Position numbers and translations under genes: made by a program. DNA of 64,000 nucleotides from assembly GCF_900696085.1 (NCBI RefSeq), contig NZ_CAADFC020000012.1:1-64000 (forward strand), read 5' to 3'. The notes beneath the pieces are model-generated. The model saw only the letters and a program-made list of their open reading frames with translations, was not told the DNA's origin and made no database searches. Positions 43,765 to 53,095 of this stretch are shown piece by piece. Numbering within the stretch: the stretch's first letter is position 1; each line of letters begins with the position of its first letter. Source of the stretch: Bradyrhizobium ivorense (GTDB lineage: Bacteria > Pseudomonadota > Alphaproteobacteria > Rhizobiales > Xanthobacteraceae).

Positions 43765-46700
43765 TCATGCCGCGTGCGCTTTTCCGGGAATGGTCGCCTC
43801 GCCGTGCTGGGTCAGCGGCTTCATGCCGGTGAGCGTGCGCAGCAGTACATAGAACACCGGCGTCAGGAACAGGCCGAAGATCGTGACGCCGATCATGCCG
43901 GAGAACACCGCGACGCCCATGGCGCGCCGCATCTCCGAGCCGGCGCCGGTCGAGAGCACCAGCGGCAGCACGCCCATGATGAACGCCATCGACGTCATCA
44001 GGATCGGCCGCAGCCTCAAGCGGCTGGCCTCGATCGCGGCTCTGATCGGCGAGCGCCCAGCGAATTCGAGCTCGCGCGCGAATTCGACGATCAGGATCGC
44101 GTTCTTGGCCGACAGTCCGACCAGCACGATCAGGCCGATCTGGGTGAAGACGTTGTTGTCGCCCTTCGACAGCCAGACGCCGAACATCGCCGCCAATAGG
44201 CCCATCGGCACGATCATGATGATCGAGAGCGGCAGCGCGAGGCTCTCGTAGAGCGCGGCGAGCACCAGGAACACCAAGAGGATCGCCAGCGGGAACACCC
44301 AGATTCCGGAATTGCCGGCGATGAACTCCTGATAGGTCAGGTCGGTCCATTCGAAGGCAAAGCCGGGCGGCAGCACCTCGGCCGCGATCCGCGTCGCCGC
44401 CTCCTGCGCCTGGCCGGAGGAATAGCCGGGCGCCGCGGCGGCGTTGATGTCGGACGACAGGAAACCGTTGTAGCGGATCGCGCGCTCCGGACCCGCGCTC
44501 TGGCGCACCTTCAGCAGCGCCGACAACGGCACCATGTCGCCGGACGACGAGCGCACCTTCAACTGTCTGATGTCGTCGGCACGCGCGCGGAACGGCGCGT
44601 CGGCCTGCACATAGACCGAATAGGTGCGGCCGAATTTGTTGAAGTCGTTGACGTAGTAGGAGCCGAGATAGATTTGCAGCGTGTTGAACACCTCCGTCAC
44701 CGGCACCCCGAGCTGCAACGCCTTGGTGCGGTCGATGTCGGCAAACAGCTGCGGCACGTTGACCTGGAAGCTCGAGAACACGCCGGCGATCTCCGGCGCC
44801 TTCTGCATCGCCGCCATGAACGCCTTGGTCGCGTCGTTCAGCGCCTCATAGCCGAGGCCGGCGCGGTCCTCGATCTGCAGCTTGAAACCGCCGATGGTGC
44901 CGAGGCCGTTGACCGGCGGCGGCGGGAACATGGCGATGAAGGCTTCCTGGATGCCGGCATATTTCTTGTTCAGCTCGGCCGCGATCGCAGGACCGCTGAG
45001 CGCCGGATCCCTGCGCTCGTCGAACGGTTTCAGCGTCGAGAACACGATGCCGGCATTGGAGGAGTTGGTGAAGCCGGAGATCGACAGGCCGGGGAACGCC
45101 ACCGAGCTCTCGACGCCGGGCTGCGTCAGCGCGATGTCGCTCATCTTGCGGATCACCTCCTCGGTGCGGTCGAGCGTCGCGCCGTCGGGCAGCCGGGCGA
45201 AGCCGACCAGGTATTGCTTGTCCTGGCCCGGCACGAATCCGCTCGGCACCTGCTTGAACAGCACGCCGGTGAGGCCGATCAACAGCACATAGAGGCCGAG
45301 CACGATGGCCTTGCCGTAGATCACCTTGGTGACGGTGCGGCCGTAATTCGCCGACGACTTCACGAACACCTTGTTGAAGCCGCGGAAGAACCAGCCGAGC
45401 GTCTTCTCCAGGATCCGCGTCAGCCGGTCCTTCGGCTCGTGATGTCCCTTCAGCAGCAGCGCCGATAGTGCCGGCGACAGCGTCAGCGAGTTGACCGCGG
45501 AAATCACGGTCGAGATCGCGATCGTCAGCGCGAACTGCTTGTAGAACTGCCCGGTGAGGCCGGAGATGAAGGCCAGCGGCACGAACACCGCGATCAGGAC
45601 CAGCGCGATCGCGATGATCGGGCCGGACACCTCGCGCATCGCCTGGTTGGTGGCGTCGCGCGGCGACAGCCCGGACTCGATGTTGCGCTCGACGTTCTCG
45701 ACCACGACGATGGCGTCGTCGACCACGATGCCGATCGCCAGCACCAGGCCGAACAGGCTGAGCGCGTTGATCGAAAAGCCGAACACATGCATCACCGCGA
45801 AGGTGCCGACGATCGACACCGGCACGGCGAGCAGCGGAATGATCGAGGCGCGCCAGGTCTGCAGGAACAGGATCACCACCAGCACCACCAGCGCGATCGC
45901 TTCGAGCAGCGTATGGATCACGGCCTCGATCGACGAGCGTACGAACTGGGTCGGGTCGTAGACGATCTGGTAGGACACGCCCTCCGGCATGTTCTTCTTG
46001 ATCTCGGCCATGGTGGCGCGGACGTTGTCCGAGATCTGCAGCGCGTTGGAGCCGGGCGCCTGGAAGATCGGGATCGCCACCGCCTGCTTGTTGTCGAGCA
46101 GCGAGCGCAGGCCGTATTCGGAGGCGCCGAGCTCGATGCGGGCGACGTCGCGCAGCCGCACCACCTCGCCCGCCGCTCCGGTCTTGACCACGATGTCGCC
46201 GAACTGCTCCTCGGTCGACAGCCGGCCCTCGGCATTGACCGAGAGCTGCAGGTCGATGCCCTTGACGCTCGGCGAGGAGCCGACCACGCCGGCGGCGGCT
46301 TCGACGTTCTGCGCCTGGATCGCCTTCACGATGTCGTTCGCGGTCAGCGCGTGCTCGGCGGCCCGCTGCGGATCGACCCAGACCCGCATCGAATAGTCGC
46401 CGGCGCCGTAGAGCTGGACGTCGCCGACGCCGTCGATCCGCGCCAGCCGGTCCTTGACGTTGAGCACCGCGTAGTTGCGCAGATACGTCATGTCGTAGCG
46501 GTTGTTCGGCGACAGCAGGTGCACGACCATGGTGAGGTCGGGCGAGCTCTTCTTGGTGATGATGCCGAGCTGGCGCACCACCGCCGGCAGCCGCGGCTCG
46601 GCCTGCTGCACCCGGTTCTGCACCAGCTGCGTCGCCTTGTCGGGGTCGGTGCCGAGCCGGAACGTCACCGTCAGCGTCATCGCGCCGTCGGTGGTGGCCT

Positions 46701-46947
46701 GGCTCGACATATAGAGCATGTTCTCGACGCCGTTGATCTGCTCCTCGATCGGGGTCGCGACCGTCTCGGCGATCACCTTCGGGTTGGCGCCGGGATAGGT
46801 TGCGCGCACCACGACCGATGGCGGCACCACGTCGGGATATTCCGAGATCGGCATCGCCAACAGCGAAATCAGCCCGGCAAGGAAGATCAGGATCGATAGC
46901 ACGCCGGCGAAGATCGGCCGGTCGATGAAGAACTTTGAGAGATTCAT
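43765..46947 (-). CDS. RND efflux pump inner-membrane transporter (HAE1/AcrB-like)
   Basis: A 1060-residue proton-driven drug exporter. It has 12 membrane helices in the usual 1+5+1+5 layout with two large periplasmic loops; N-terminus MNLSKFFIDRPIFAGVLSIL. The essential Asp pair is in LAIGIVVDDAIVVVENVE (helix 4). It pairs with the membrane-fusion gene 79 bp upstream; the outer-membrane channel is not in the window. The substrate range is probably hydrophobic drugs or signals, under a TetR regulator. Confidence 0.95.
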   Translation of the reverse strand: MNLSKFFIDRPIFAGVLSILIFLAGLISLLAMPISEYPDVVPPSVVVRATYPGANPKVIAETVATPIEEQINGVENMLYMSSQATTDGAMTLTVTFRLGTDPDKATQLVQNRVQQAEPRLPAVVRQLGIITKKSSPDLTMVVHLLSPNNRYDMTYLRNYAVLNVKDRLARIDGVGDVQLYGAGDYSMRVWVDPQRAAEHALTANDIVKAIQAQNVEAAAGVVGSSPSVKGIDLQLSVNAEGRLSTEEQFGDIVVKTGAAGEVVRLRDVARIELGASEYGLRSLLDNKQAVAIPIFQAPGSNALQISDNVRATMAEIKKNMPEGVSYQIVYDPTQFVRSSIEAVIHTLLEAIALVVLVVILFLQTWRASIIPLLAVPVSIVGTFAVMHVFGFSINALSLFGLVLAIGIVVDDAIVVVENVERNIESGLSPRDATNQAMREVSGPIIAIALVLIAVFVPLAFISGLTGQFYKQFALTIAISTVISAVNSLTLSPALSALLLKGHHEPKDRLTRILEKTLGWFFRGFNKVFVKSSANYGRTVTKVIYGKAIVLGLYVLLIGLTGVLFKQVPSGFVPGQDKQYLVGFARLPDGATLDRTEEVIRKMSDIALTQPGVESSVAFPGLSISGFTNSSNAGIVFSTLKPFDERRDPALSGPAIAAELNKKYAGIQEAFIAMFPPPPVNGLGTIGGFKLQIEDRAGLGYEALNDATKAFMAAMQKAPEIAGVFSSFQVNVPQLFADIDRTKALQLGVPVTEVFNTLQIYLGSYYVNDFNKFGRTYSVYVQADAPFRARADDIRQLKVRSSSGDMVPLSALLKVRQSAGPERAIRYNGFLSSDINAAAAPGYSSGQAQEAATRIAAEVLPPGFAFEWTDLTYQEFIAGNSGIWVFPLAILLVFLVLAALYESLALPLSIIMIVPMGLLAAMFGVWLSKGDNNVFTQIGLIVLVGLSAKNAILIVEFARELEFAGRSPIRAAIEASRLRLRPILMTSMAFIMGVLPLVLSTGAGSEMRRAMGVAVFSGMIGVTIFGLFLTPVFYVLLRTLTGMKPLTQHGEATIPGKAHAA

Positions 46948-46980
46948 GGGTCCGCCCCCGCGCGCAGTAGGTTCAGTTGA

Positions 46981-47025
46981 GCATCATCTTTTCGGAAAAT
47001 CGGTTTCCACTTTTCCGGATCATGC
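46981..47025. repeat. Dispersed palindromic repeat, GCATGATC family (copy 2)
   Basis: GCATCATCTTTTCGGAAAAT...CTTTTCCGGATCATGC, sharing the CTTTTCCGGATCATGC block with 19217-19286. It fills the gap between the membrane-fusion gene and the RND gene in one operon. Confidence 0.75.
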
Positions 47026-47026
47026 T

Positions 47027-48271
47027 TTACCGCTGCGCGACGTGCTGGTTGGTTTCGGTAGATGCCTGTTTCATGCCGCGGGCGCCCATCTCGGCGACTT
47101 CGAGTTTCAGAAGCGCGCCGGGACGCACCCGCTGCAGGCCGTTGACGACGATGCGCTCGCCGGACTTCAGGCCGGCGGTCACGATCCGCAGGCCGTCGAC
47201 CGCACCGCCGAGCGTGACCGGGCGATACAGCGCGCGGCTGTCGTCGCCGACCACCATCACGAACTTCTTGTCCTGGTCGGTGCCGACGGCGCGCTCGTCG
47301 ATCAGGACCAGCGTCTGCTGCTTCGGCTGGCCCATGCGCACGCGCGCGAACTGCCCGGGGATCAGCCGCCCGTCATCGTTGCGGAAGGTGGCGCGGACAC
47401 GAATGGTGCCGCTCTGGCCGTTGACCTGGTTGTCGATCAGCTGGATGTGACCCTTGGCGCCGAGCCCGCCGGAGGTCGTCATCTCGACCGGGATCTGGTC
47501 GAGATTGCCGCGCTTGCCGGAGGCATCCGCGATCGAGTTCAGCGCGCGCAGCACCACCTCCTCGTCGGCATCGAAGCTCGCGTAGATCGGATTGACCGAG
47601 ACCAGCGAGGTCAGCACCGGCGACGAGGTGCCGGCGGCGACGAGGTTGCCGACGGTGACCTCGATCCGCCCGACCCGGCCATCGACCGGCGCGCGCACCT
47701 CGGTGTAGTCGAGATTGAGCTTGGCGGTCTGCAACGCGGCTTCCGCGGCCTTCACATTGGCGATCGCCTCGCGATTGGCGTTGTCGCGCTGGTCGAAGTC
47801 GCGCTTGGTCACGATGTTATTGCCGACCAGCTGCGCGCCGCGCTCGACCTCGCTGGTGGTGAACACCACGCGGGCCTTGGCGGCCTCGAGCTGCGCCTGG
47901 GCGCGGTCGACCTCGGCGGCATAAGGCGCCGGATCGATCTTGAACAGGACGTCGCCCGCCTTCACCAGCGCGCCTTCGGTGAAGTTGGTCGAAAGGATCG
48001 CGCCGGCGACCCGCGGCCGCAGCTGGACGCGGTCGACCGCCTCGAGCCGGCCGGAAAACTCTTCAAACAGCGTGGTCGGGCGCGGCTGGACCACGGCGAC
48101 GGTGACCGGCACCGCCTGTTCGGCCGGCGCGGCGGTGGCGGTCGCCTGCGCGGCATGAAAATAGCGGCCGGTCGTGACCGAACCGGCCACCGCAAGGGTG
48201 CCGAGGACCACGACACCGCCGACGATGGATCGGAAACGGCCGGAACGGGGATTTTTGGTTGACGAAGGCAT
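47027..48271 (-). CDS. RND efflux membrane-fusion (periplasmic adaptor) protein
   Basis: A 414-residue AcrA/HlyD-type adaptor. A membrane segment lies at about 17-35 (SIVGGVVVLGTLAVAGSV) and acts as an anchor or signal. Then come the half-motifs of the lipoyl domain (ALVKAGDVLFKIDPAPY, TEVRAPVDGRVGRIEV), a coiled-coil hairpin (~115-180) and beta-barrel and membrane-proximal domains (PGQFARVRMG; SGERIVVNGLQRVRPG). It precedes the RND gene and is divergent from tetR. The ATG at 48271 was chosen over a farther in-frame start. Confidence 0.93.
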   Translation of the reverse strand: MPSSTKNPRSGRFRSIVGGVVVLGTLAVAGSVTTGRYFHAAQATATAAPAEQAVPVTVAVVQPRPTTLFEEFSGRLEAVDRVQLRPRVAGAILSTNFTEGALVKAGDVLFKIDPAPYAAEVDRAQAQLEAAKARVVFTTSEVERGAQLVGNNIVTKRDFDQRDNANREAIANVKAAEAALQTAKLNLDYTEVRAPVDGRVGRIEVTVGNLVAAGTSSPVLTSLVSVNPIYASFDADEEVVLRALNSIADASGKRGNLDQIPVEMTTSGGLGAKGHIQLIDNQVNGQSGTIRVRATFRNDDGRLIPGQFARVRMGQPKQQTLVLIDERAVGTDQDKKFVMVVGDDSRALYRPVTLGGAVDGLRIVTAGLKSGERIVVNGLQRVRPGALLKLEVAEMGARGMKQASTETNQHVAQR

Positions 48272-48288
48272 GAGCGCGCTCCAAAGCG

Positions 48289-48310
48289 ATCTGTAGTGCT
48301 TGCTACAGAT
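48289..48310. promoter_or_regulatory. Candidate TetR operator
   Basis: ATCTGTAG-TGCTTG-CTACAGAT, an 8-bp inverted repeat with a 6-bp spacer, 18 bp upstream of the membrane-fusion start codon in the tetR/pump divergent region. A second, smaller palindrome GATAC-TTAT-GTATC lies at 48335-48348. Either could bind the adjoining TetR protein. Confidence 0.55.
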
Positions 48311-48477
48311 GTGGAGCTGGACGCCGGTCCGCAAGATACTTATGTATCGGACACTATGAATTTCTTAGCGCATTCGTGGGGAAATGAGAAGCCGGGAAAA
48401 AACGTCACATCTAACAACAGGATAGGCTAGGGATCAGCCGTCGCAGAAACGGCACCCGGGCTTAGGGAGCTTAAGAA

Positions 48478-49074
48478 ATGGGAATGGGACGCCCCCGCGC
48501 ATTCGACGCGGATGCCGCCTTGGATCAGGCGATGGAGGTGTTTTGGCGGCACGGCTACGAGGGCGCGACCATCGCGCAGCTCACCGAAGCCATGCACATC
48601 AATCCCCCGAGCCTCTATGCCGCGTTCGGCAGCAAGGAGGGCCTGCTCAAGGCTGCGCTCGACCGCTACACCGAGAAGCGCGACGCCTGGATGGAAAAGG
48701 TGCTGAGCGCCCCCACCGCCCGCGCGGTCGCCGAACGCTTCCTGATGGAGCACGCGGACGCCCAGACCGACCCCGCCAACCCGCCCGGCTGTCTGCTGGT
48801 GCAGGGCGGCCTCGCCTGCGGCACCGGCTCGGCCAACGTGCCGTTCGAGCTGGCGGCGCGCCGCAACCGCACTGAAGACCAGCTGCGTGAACGCTTTGTC
48901 CAGGCCAAGACCGAAGGCGATCTCGGCGAGGGCGCCGATCCGGCCGCGCTGGCGCGCTATCTCTCCGCCGTCACCTCAGGCATGTGCGTGATGGCCTCCT
49001 CCGGCGCCGACCGCACCGCGCTGCGCGAGATCGCACTGGTGTCGCTGAAAGCGTTCGAGGAACAGGCGAAATAA
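48478..49074 (+). CDS. TetR-family transcriptional regulator
   Basis: A 198-residue repressor. The N-terminal helix-turn-helix (about 9-50) reads FWRHGYEGATIAQLTEAMHI then NPPSLYAAFGSKEGLL, typical of TetR. The ligand domain follows, including the CLLVQGGLACG stretch. It lies divergently to the efflux operon across 206 bp that hold two palindromes, so it probably represses the pump and itself and releases DNA when a pump substrate binds. Confidence 0.9.
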   Translation: MGMGRPRAFDADAALDQAMEVFWRHGYEGATIAQLTEAMHINPPSLYAAFGSKEGLLKAALDRYTEKRDAWMEKVLSAPTARAVAERFLMEHADAQTDPANPPGCLLVQGGLACGTGSANVPFELAARRNRTEDQLRERFVQAKTEGDLGEGADPAALARYLSAVTSGMCVMASSGADRTALREIALVSLKAFEEQAK

Positions 49075-49102
49075 AAGGCCGGGTAAGCCGGGCTGCCTCA
49101 CC

Positions 49103-49190
49103 CGTCATTGCGAGGTGCGATAGCGACGAAGCAATCCATGCTTCGGCGCATGCGGTGACAATGGATTGCTTCGCTTCGCTCGCAATGACG
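49103..49190. repeat. Dispersed palindromic repeat, GATGGATTGCTTCGC family (copy 2)
   Basis: CGTCATTGCGAGG...GACGAAGCAATCCATG and ATGGATTGCTTCGCTTCGC...CAATGACG, the inverted counterpart of 32703-32786, between tetR and the facing end of the phn operon. Confidence 0.8.
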
Positions 49191-49198
49191 ACGGACAA

Positions 49199-49810
49199 TC
49201 ACCACATCGTCTGCCGCGCGCGCTCCGGCCATTCGCGGTCGTATTTGTCGCCGCCGACCGTGTTCTCGCTCATCTCGGCGAGGATCTGGCCCGGCGTTGG
49301 CAACGCTTTTGGATCGACCCGCTTGTCGGGATTCCAGAGATCGGAGCGCACGATGGCGCGGGCGCACTGGAAGTAGATTTCGTCCACGGTCATCACGATG
49401 ACGGTGCGCGGGGTCTTGCCCTCCATCGTGAACGAGGCCAGCAAGTCCGGCTCGGCCGTGACGTAGGCGCGGCCGTTGACGCGTAGCGTGCTGCCCGAGC
49501 CCGGGATCAGGAACAACAGCCCGACGCGGGGATCGCGCACGATGTTGCGCAGCGAATCGCAGCGATTGTTGCCGCGGCGGTCCGGCATCATCAGCGTCTT
49601 GGCGTCGTGAACGCGGACGAAGCCCGGCAGGTCGCCGCGCGGCGAGCAGTCGAGCCCCTCCGGCCCTGATGTCGCCAATGACACGAACGGTGATTTCTCG
49701 ATCAGCACGCGGTAGAGCGGCGTCACGTGATCGGCGACCTTGACGGTCGACGCATCGTTCGGGAAGCCGTAGATCGCCTCGAGCTGCTCGATCGTTTCAA
49801 TCACCGACAT
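49199..49810 (-). CDS. PPOX/flavin-nucleotide-binding family protein, coupled to phnN
   Basis: A 203-residue split-barrel protein of the pyridoxamine-phosphate-oxidase-like (MSMEG_1061-like) class: SPFVSLATSGPEGLDCSPRGD is its flavin-site type opening, followed by PDRRGNNRCDSLRNI and a beta-barrel with STLRVNGRAYVT. It probably binds FMN, F420 or a related ligand. Its start overlaps the end of phnN by 14 bp, so it is part of the C-P lyase operon. A role in phosphonate use is inference from position only; it could serve detoxification of a reaction product. Confidence 0.8.
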   Translation of the reverse strand: MSVIETIEQLEAIYGFPNDASTVKVADHVTPLYRVLIEKSPFVSLATSGPEGLDCSPRGDLPGFVRVHDAKTLMMPDRRGNNRCDSLRNIVRDPRVGLLFLIPGSGSTLRVNGRAYVTAEPDLLASFTMEGKTPRTVIVMTVDEIYFQCARAIVRSDLWNPDKRVDPKALPTPGQILAEMSENTVGGDKYDREWPERARQTMW

Positions 49811-50426
49811 TCGCGTCCTTTCCTTCGTTGCCGGGGTCCCAGCGCTCGCCCCTGATGATGCGCGCCAGCTGCCGCGCGTGATAGTCGGCGCTGCCGGAAT
49901 TGACGATGGTGAAGTCGGGCGTGGCCGTCGTCTCGTCGACGGTGCGGGCCAGCCGCTGCGCGAGCAAGCCGTCGCTGGCGCGCGCCCGTGCCGCAAGCCG
50001 CGCGGCGAGCACGTCCGGCGGCGCGGTGATCGAGACCACGGCGACGTTGGCGTAACTGCGCCGCGCCGCCGCGATCACGGTGCGCGAGACGTTCGCGATC
50101 ACGGTGCGGCCGGCGCGGATGTCGTCGTCGATCGCCCGCGACAGCCCGTAGCGGTGGCCATGGGCTTCCCAGTGCATGGCATAGTCGCCACCGGCGACGG
50201 CAAGCTGGAACGCCTCGGCGCTGACCTGCTGATTATCTTCCGACGCCGAGGCCTCGCGGGTGATCAGGCGACGCGGAAACACGATGTCGCTGCTGTCGGC
50301 ACACACCGCTTTCGCCAGCCCCAGCAGCGTATCCTTGCCGGCGCCACTCGGCCCGACCACCAGCACGAGGCGGCCCGGACCAATTCCACCTGCATGAGGC
50401 TCGGCGATCACGGAGGTATCCGTCAC
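49797..50426 (-). CDS. phnN: Ribose 1,5-bisphosphate phosphokinase
   Basis: Converts ribose 1,5-bisphosphate to PRPP with ATP, salvaging the ribosyl product of the C-P lyase route. The 209-residue protein has a P-loop VVGPSGAGKDTLL at residues ~23-35 and a guanylate-kinase-like fold (VFPRRLITR, WEAHGHRYGL). The GTG start at 50426 overlaps the phnM stop as GTGA. Overlaps at both ends show tight coupling in the operon. Confidence 0.93.
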   Translation of the reverse strand: MTDTSVIAEPHAGGIGPGRLVLVVGPSGAGKDTLLGLAKAVCADSSDIVFPRRLITREASASEDNQQVSAEAFQLAVAGGDYAMHWEAHGHRYGLSRAIDDDIRAGRTVIANVSRTVIAAARRSYANVAVVSITAPPDVLAARLAARARASDGLLAQRLARTVDETTATPDFTIVNSGSADYHARQLARIIRGERWDPGNEGKDANVGD

Positions 50427-51577
50427 GCGACCCTCCCTCCCTCGCGCCAGACGCTGCGCACCACCGGCAGGTCGCGCGCGATGTGGACACGGATCAGGTC
50501 GGCACGCTTGCCGACCGCGATCTCGCCGCGATCCGACAGCCCGACAGCCTCGGCCGGCGTCTTGGTCACGGTGCGGATCGCGGAAGCGAGATCGATCGCT
50601 GCCACGTGCTTTGGCAGCTGCAGCGCCGCCATCAGCAGGCTCGAGGGAATGTAGTCCGACGACAGGATGTCGAGCATCCCCTCATGGGCGAGATCGACCG
50701 CTGCGATGTTGCCGGAATGCGAACCGCCGCGCACCACGTTGGGCGCGCCCATCAGCACGTCGATGCCGGCCGCATGCAGTCCGCGCGCGGCCTCCATCGT
50801 GGTCGGGAATTCCGCGACCGCGACCTTGTCGTTGATCGCATCGGTCACGTTCTCATCGGTGGTGTCGTCATGGCTCGCCAGCGGGATGCCGTACTGCTGC
50901 GCCAGCGCGACGATCGCCCGCACGTTGGTCGCGGCATACTGCTTCTGATAGTCGAAGCGGCGCGCGAACAGCACGTCGAGCTCGGCGTCAGTCATGCCGC
51001 CGCCCTTGCCGCGGTAATAGTCGCGCAGCTTGACCTCGTCGCGGAACTGGCGCTGGCCCGGCGTGTGGTCCATCAGCGACATCAGCCGCACGTCGGGCCG
51101 GCCGATCAGCTCCTTGGCTTCCTCCACCACCGAGGGCATCGGCACCTCGCAGCGCAGATGCAGGAAGTGATCGGCCCGCAACAGGTTCTCCTCGCGCGCG
51201 GCGGAGATCGCCGCCGCCAGTACGCCGGCGCGGCCGTCGACCTCCTCGGCGCCGTCCTCGCGCCAGACCCGGAGCGAATCCAGCACCGTGGTGATACCTG
51301 ACGTGGCGAGCTGGCCGTCATAGGAGATCACGGCGGCGACCGGATTCCAGAACACCTTTGGCCGCGGCACGTAGTGCATCTCGAGATGGTCGGTGTGCAG
51401 CTCGATCAGGCCCGGCATGATCAGATCGCCGCCGGCATCCTCGGCCGTCTCGGGCGCCCTGCCCTCGCCGAACTCCGCGATCCTGCCACCGGCAATGGCG
51501 ACCCAGCCGTGCTCGATCACGCGATCGGCGAGGACGAGCCGAGCGTTGCCGATGATGGTGTCTTGCTTGGCGGTCAT
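50423..51577 (-). CDS. phnM: RPnTP diphosphatase PhnM (copy in the C-P lyase operon)
   Basis: Amidohydrolase that removes diphosphate from 5-triphospho-ribose 1-alkylphosphonate, leaving the 5-phosphate substrate of PhnJ. The 384-residue protein has the metal site GLIELHTDHLEMH and the later ligands in SHDDTTDENV. It starts 13 bp after phnL and overlaps phnN by four bases. A second, diverged copy lies at 61867-63039. Confidence 0.94.
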   Translation of the reverse strand: MTAKQDTIIGNARLVLADRVIEHGWVAIAGGRIAEFGEGRAPETAEDAGGDLIMPGLIELHTDHLEMHYVPRPKVFWNPVAAVISYDGQLATSGITTVLDSLRVWREDGAEEVDGRAGVLAAAISAAREENLLRADHFLHLRCEVPMPSVVEEAKELIGRPDVRLMSLMDHTPGQRQFRDEVKLRDYYRGKGGGMTDAELDVLFARRFDYQKQYAATNVRAIVALAQQYGIPLASHDDTTDENVTDAINDKVAVAEFPTTMEAARGLHAAGIDVLMGAPNVVRGGSHSGNIAAVDLAHEGMLDILSSDYIPSSLLMAALQLPKHVAAIDLASAIRTVTKTPAEAVGLSDRGEIAVGKRADLIRVHIARDLPVVRSVWREGGRVA

Positions 51578-51590
51578 TGCAAACGGTCCT

Positions 51591-52301
51591 TCAGGCAGCA
51601 GCGGCGAACGAGGTGACGTCGACGATGCGGTCAGCGATCAGATGGCGGATTTCGTCGTCATGGACGATCGCGACCATCGCGACGCCCCGGGTCTTCTTCT
51701 CGGCAATCAGTTCGACGACAACTGCGCGATTCGCCGCATCGAGCGACGCGGTCGGCTCATCCAGCAGCAAAATCGGCAGGTCGGAGATGAAGCCGCGCGC
51801 AATGTTGACGCGCTGCTGCTCGCCGCCGGAGAAGGTCGACGGCGGCAGCGACCAGAGACGCTCCGGGATGTTCAGACGGCGCAGCAGCGCCCCAGCACGG
51901 GCCCGGGCTTCCTCGCGCGCCACGCCGTTGACGATCAAGGGCTCGGCGACGACGTCGATGGTCGCGACCCGCGGCACCGCGCGCAGGAACTGGCTGACAT
52001 AGCCGATGGTCGAGCGGCGCACGCTCAACACCTGGCGCGGCTCGGCGGTGGCGAGATCGATCACGCTGCCGCGGTGGCGGATGCCGATGCGGCCGCTGTC
52101 GCAGCGGTAGTTGCCGAAGATCATCTTGAGAATAGAGGATTTGCCGGCGCCCGACGGGCCGGACAGCACCACGCATTCGCCCGGTCCGACGTGGAACGAG
52201 ACGCCGCGCACCACCGGCAGCTCGACGCCGCCCTGCAGATGCATGGTGAAGGTCTTCTGGGCGTCGGTGAGTTCGATCATTGCGGTCATTGGCACGCTCA
52301 T
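51591..52301 (-). CDS. phnL: C-P lyase ATP-binding subunit PhnL
   Basis: ABC-type ATPase, 236 residues, that associates with the PhnGHIJ core. Walker A VLSGPSGAGKSS at residues ~42-53, signature FSGGEQQRVNIARGF, Walker B LPILLLDEPTASLD. The ATG at 52301 overlaps the phnK stop (ATGA). The longer open frame upstream to 52715 is a shadow of phnK. Confidence 0.93.
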   Translation of the reverse strand: MSVPMTAMIELTDAQKTFTMHLQGGVELPVVRGVSFHVGPGECVVLSGPSGAGKSSILKMIFGNYRCDSGRIGIRHRGSVIDLATAEPRQVLSVRRSTIGYVSQFLRAVPRVATIDVVAEPLIVNGVAREEARARAGALLRRLNIPERLWSLPPSTFSGGEQQRVNIARGFISDLPILLLDEPTASLDAANRAVVVELIAEKKTRGVAMVAIVHDDEIRHLIADRIVDVTSFAAAA

Positions 52302-53095
52302 GGCGGAAGAATCGAGGAAACGAGCAGCTGGGTATAGGGCTCGCGCGGGTCGTCGAGCACCTGGTCGGTGAGGCCGGTCTCGATGACGCGGCCGCCCTTC
52401 ATCACCATCACGCGGTGCGACAGCAGCCGCGCCACGGCAAGATCGTGGGTGACGACGATCGCGGCAAGGCCGAGCTCGCTGACCAGGTTGCGCATCAAAT
52501 CGAGCAGTCGGGCCTGCACCGAAACGTCGAGGCCGCCGGTCGGCTCGTCCATGAACACCAGCCGCGGCTCGGTGACGAGGTTGCGCGCGATCTGCAGCCG
52601 CTGCCGCATGCCGCCAGAATAGGTCTTTGGCGCATCGTCGATGCGGCCGACATCGATCTCGACCCGCTCCAGCCAGGTCGAGGCGGTGTCGCGAGTCCGG
52701 CCGTAGTGATTCCATCCCACCGCCATCAGCCGCTCGCCGACATTGGCGCCGGCCGAGACCGCCATGCGCAACCCCTGCGCCGGATCCTGGTGCACAAAGC
52801 CCCAGTCGGTGCGGAACAAAAAGCGCCGCTCGGCCTCGCCGAGCCCGGCGAGATCGCGCAGCACGCCGTCGCGCATCCGGTAGGATACCCGGCCCGCGCT
52901 CGGCGCGAGCTGTGCCGACAGCAGTTGCAGCAGCGTCGACTTGCCCGAGCCGGATTCGCCGACGATCGCCAGCACCTCGCCCGGATAGAGCGCGAACGAG
53001 ACCTCGCGGCAGGCGGCGATCGGGCCGTAATTCTTGGCAAGCCCCTCGGCGACCAGCAGCGGCTCGTCGTTGTCGAGATGGGACGGCTCAGACAT
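52298..53095 (-). CDS. phnK: C-P lyase ATP-binding subunit PhnK
   Basis: ABC-type ATPase of 265 residues that docks on PhnJ in the C-P lyase complex. Walker A IVGESGSGKSTLL, signature YSGGMRQRLQIARNL, Walker B RLVFMDEPTGGLD. It overlaps phnJ by 8 bp at its start and phnL by 4 bp at its end. It resembles nickel/peptide importer ATPases but has no permease partner here. Confidence 0.94.
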   Translation of the reverse strand: MSEPSHLDNDEPLLVAEGLAKNYGPIAACREVSFALYPGEVLAIVGESGSGKSTLLQLLSAQLAPSAGRVSYRMRDGVLRDLAGLGEAERRFLFRTDWGFVHQDPAQGLRMAVSAGANVGERLMAVGWNHYGRTRDTASTWLERVEIDVGRIDDAPKTYSGGMRQRLQIARNLVTEPRLVFMDEPTGGLDVSVQARLLDLMRNLVSELGLAAIVVTHDLAVARLLSHRVMVMKGGRVIETGLTDQVLDDPREPYTQLLVSSILPP

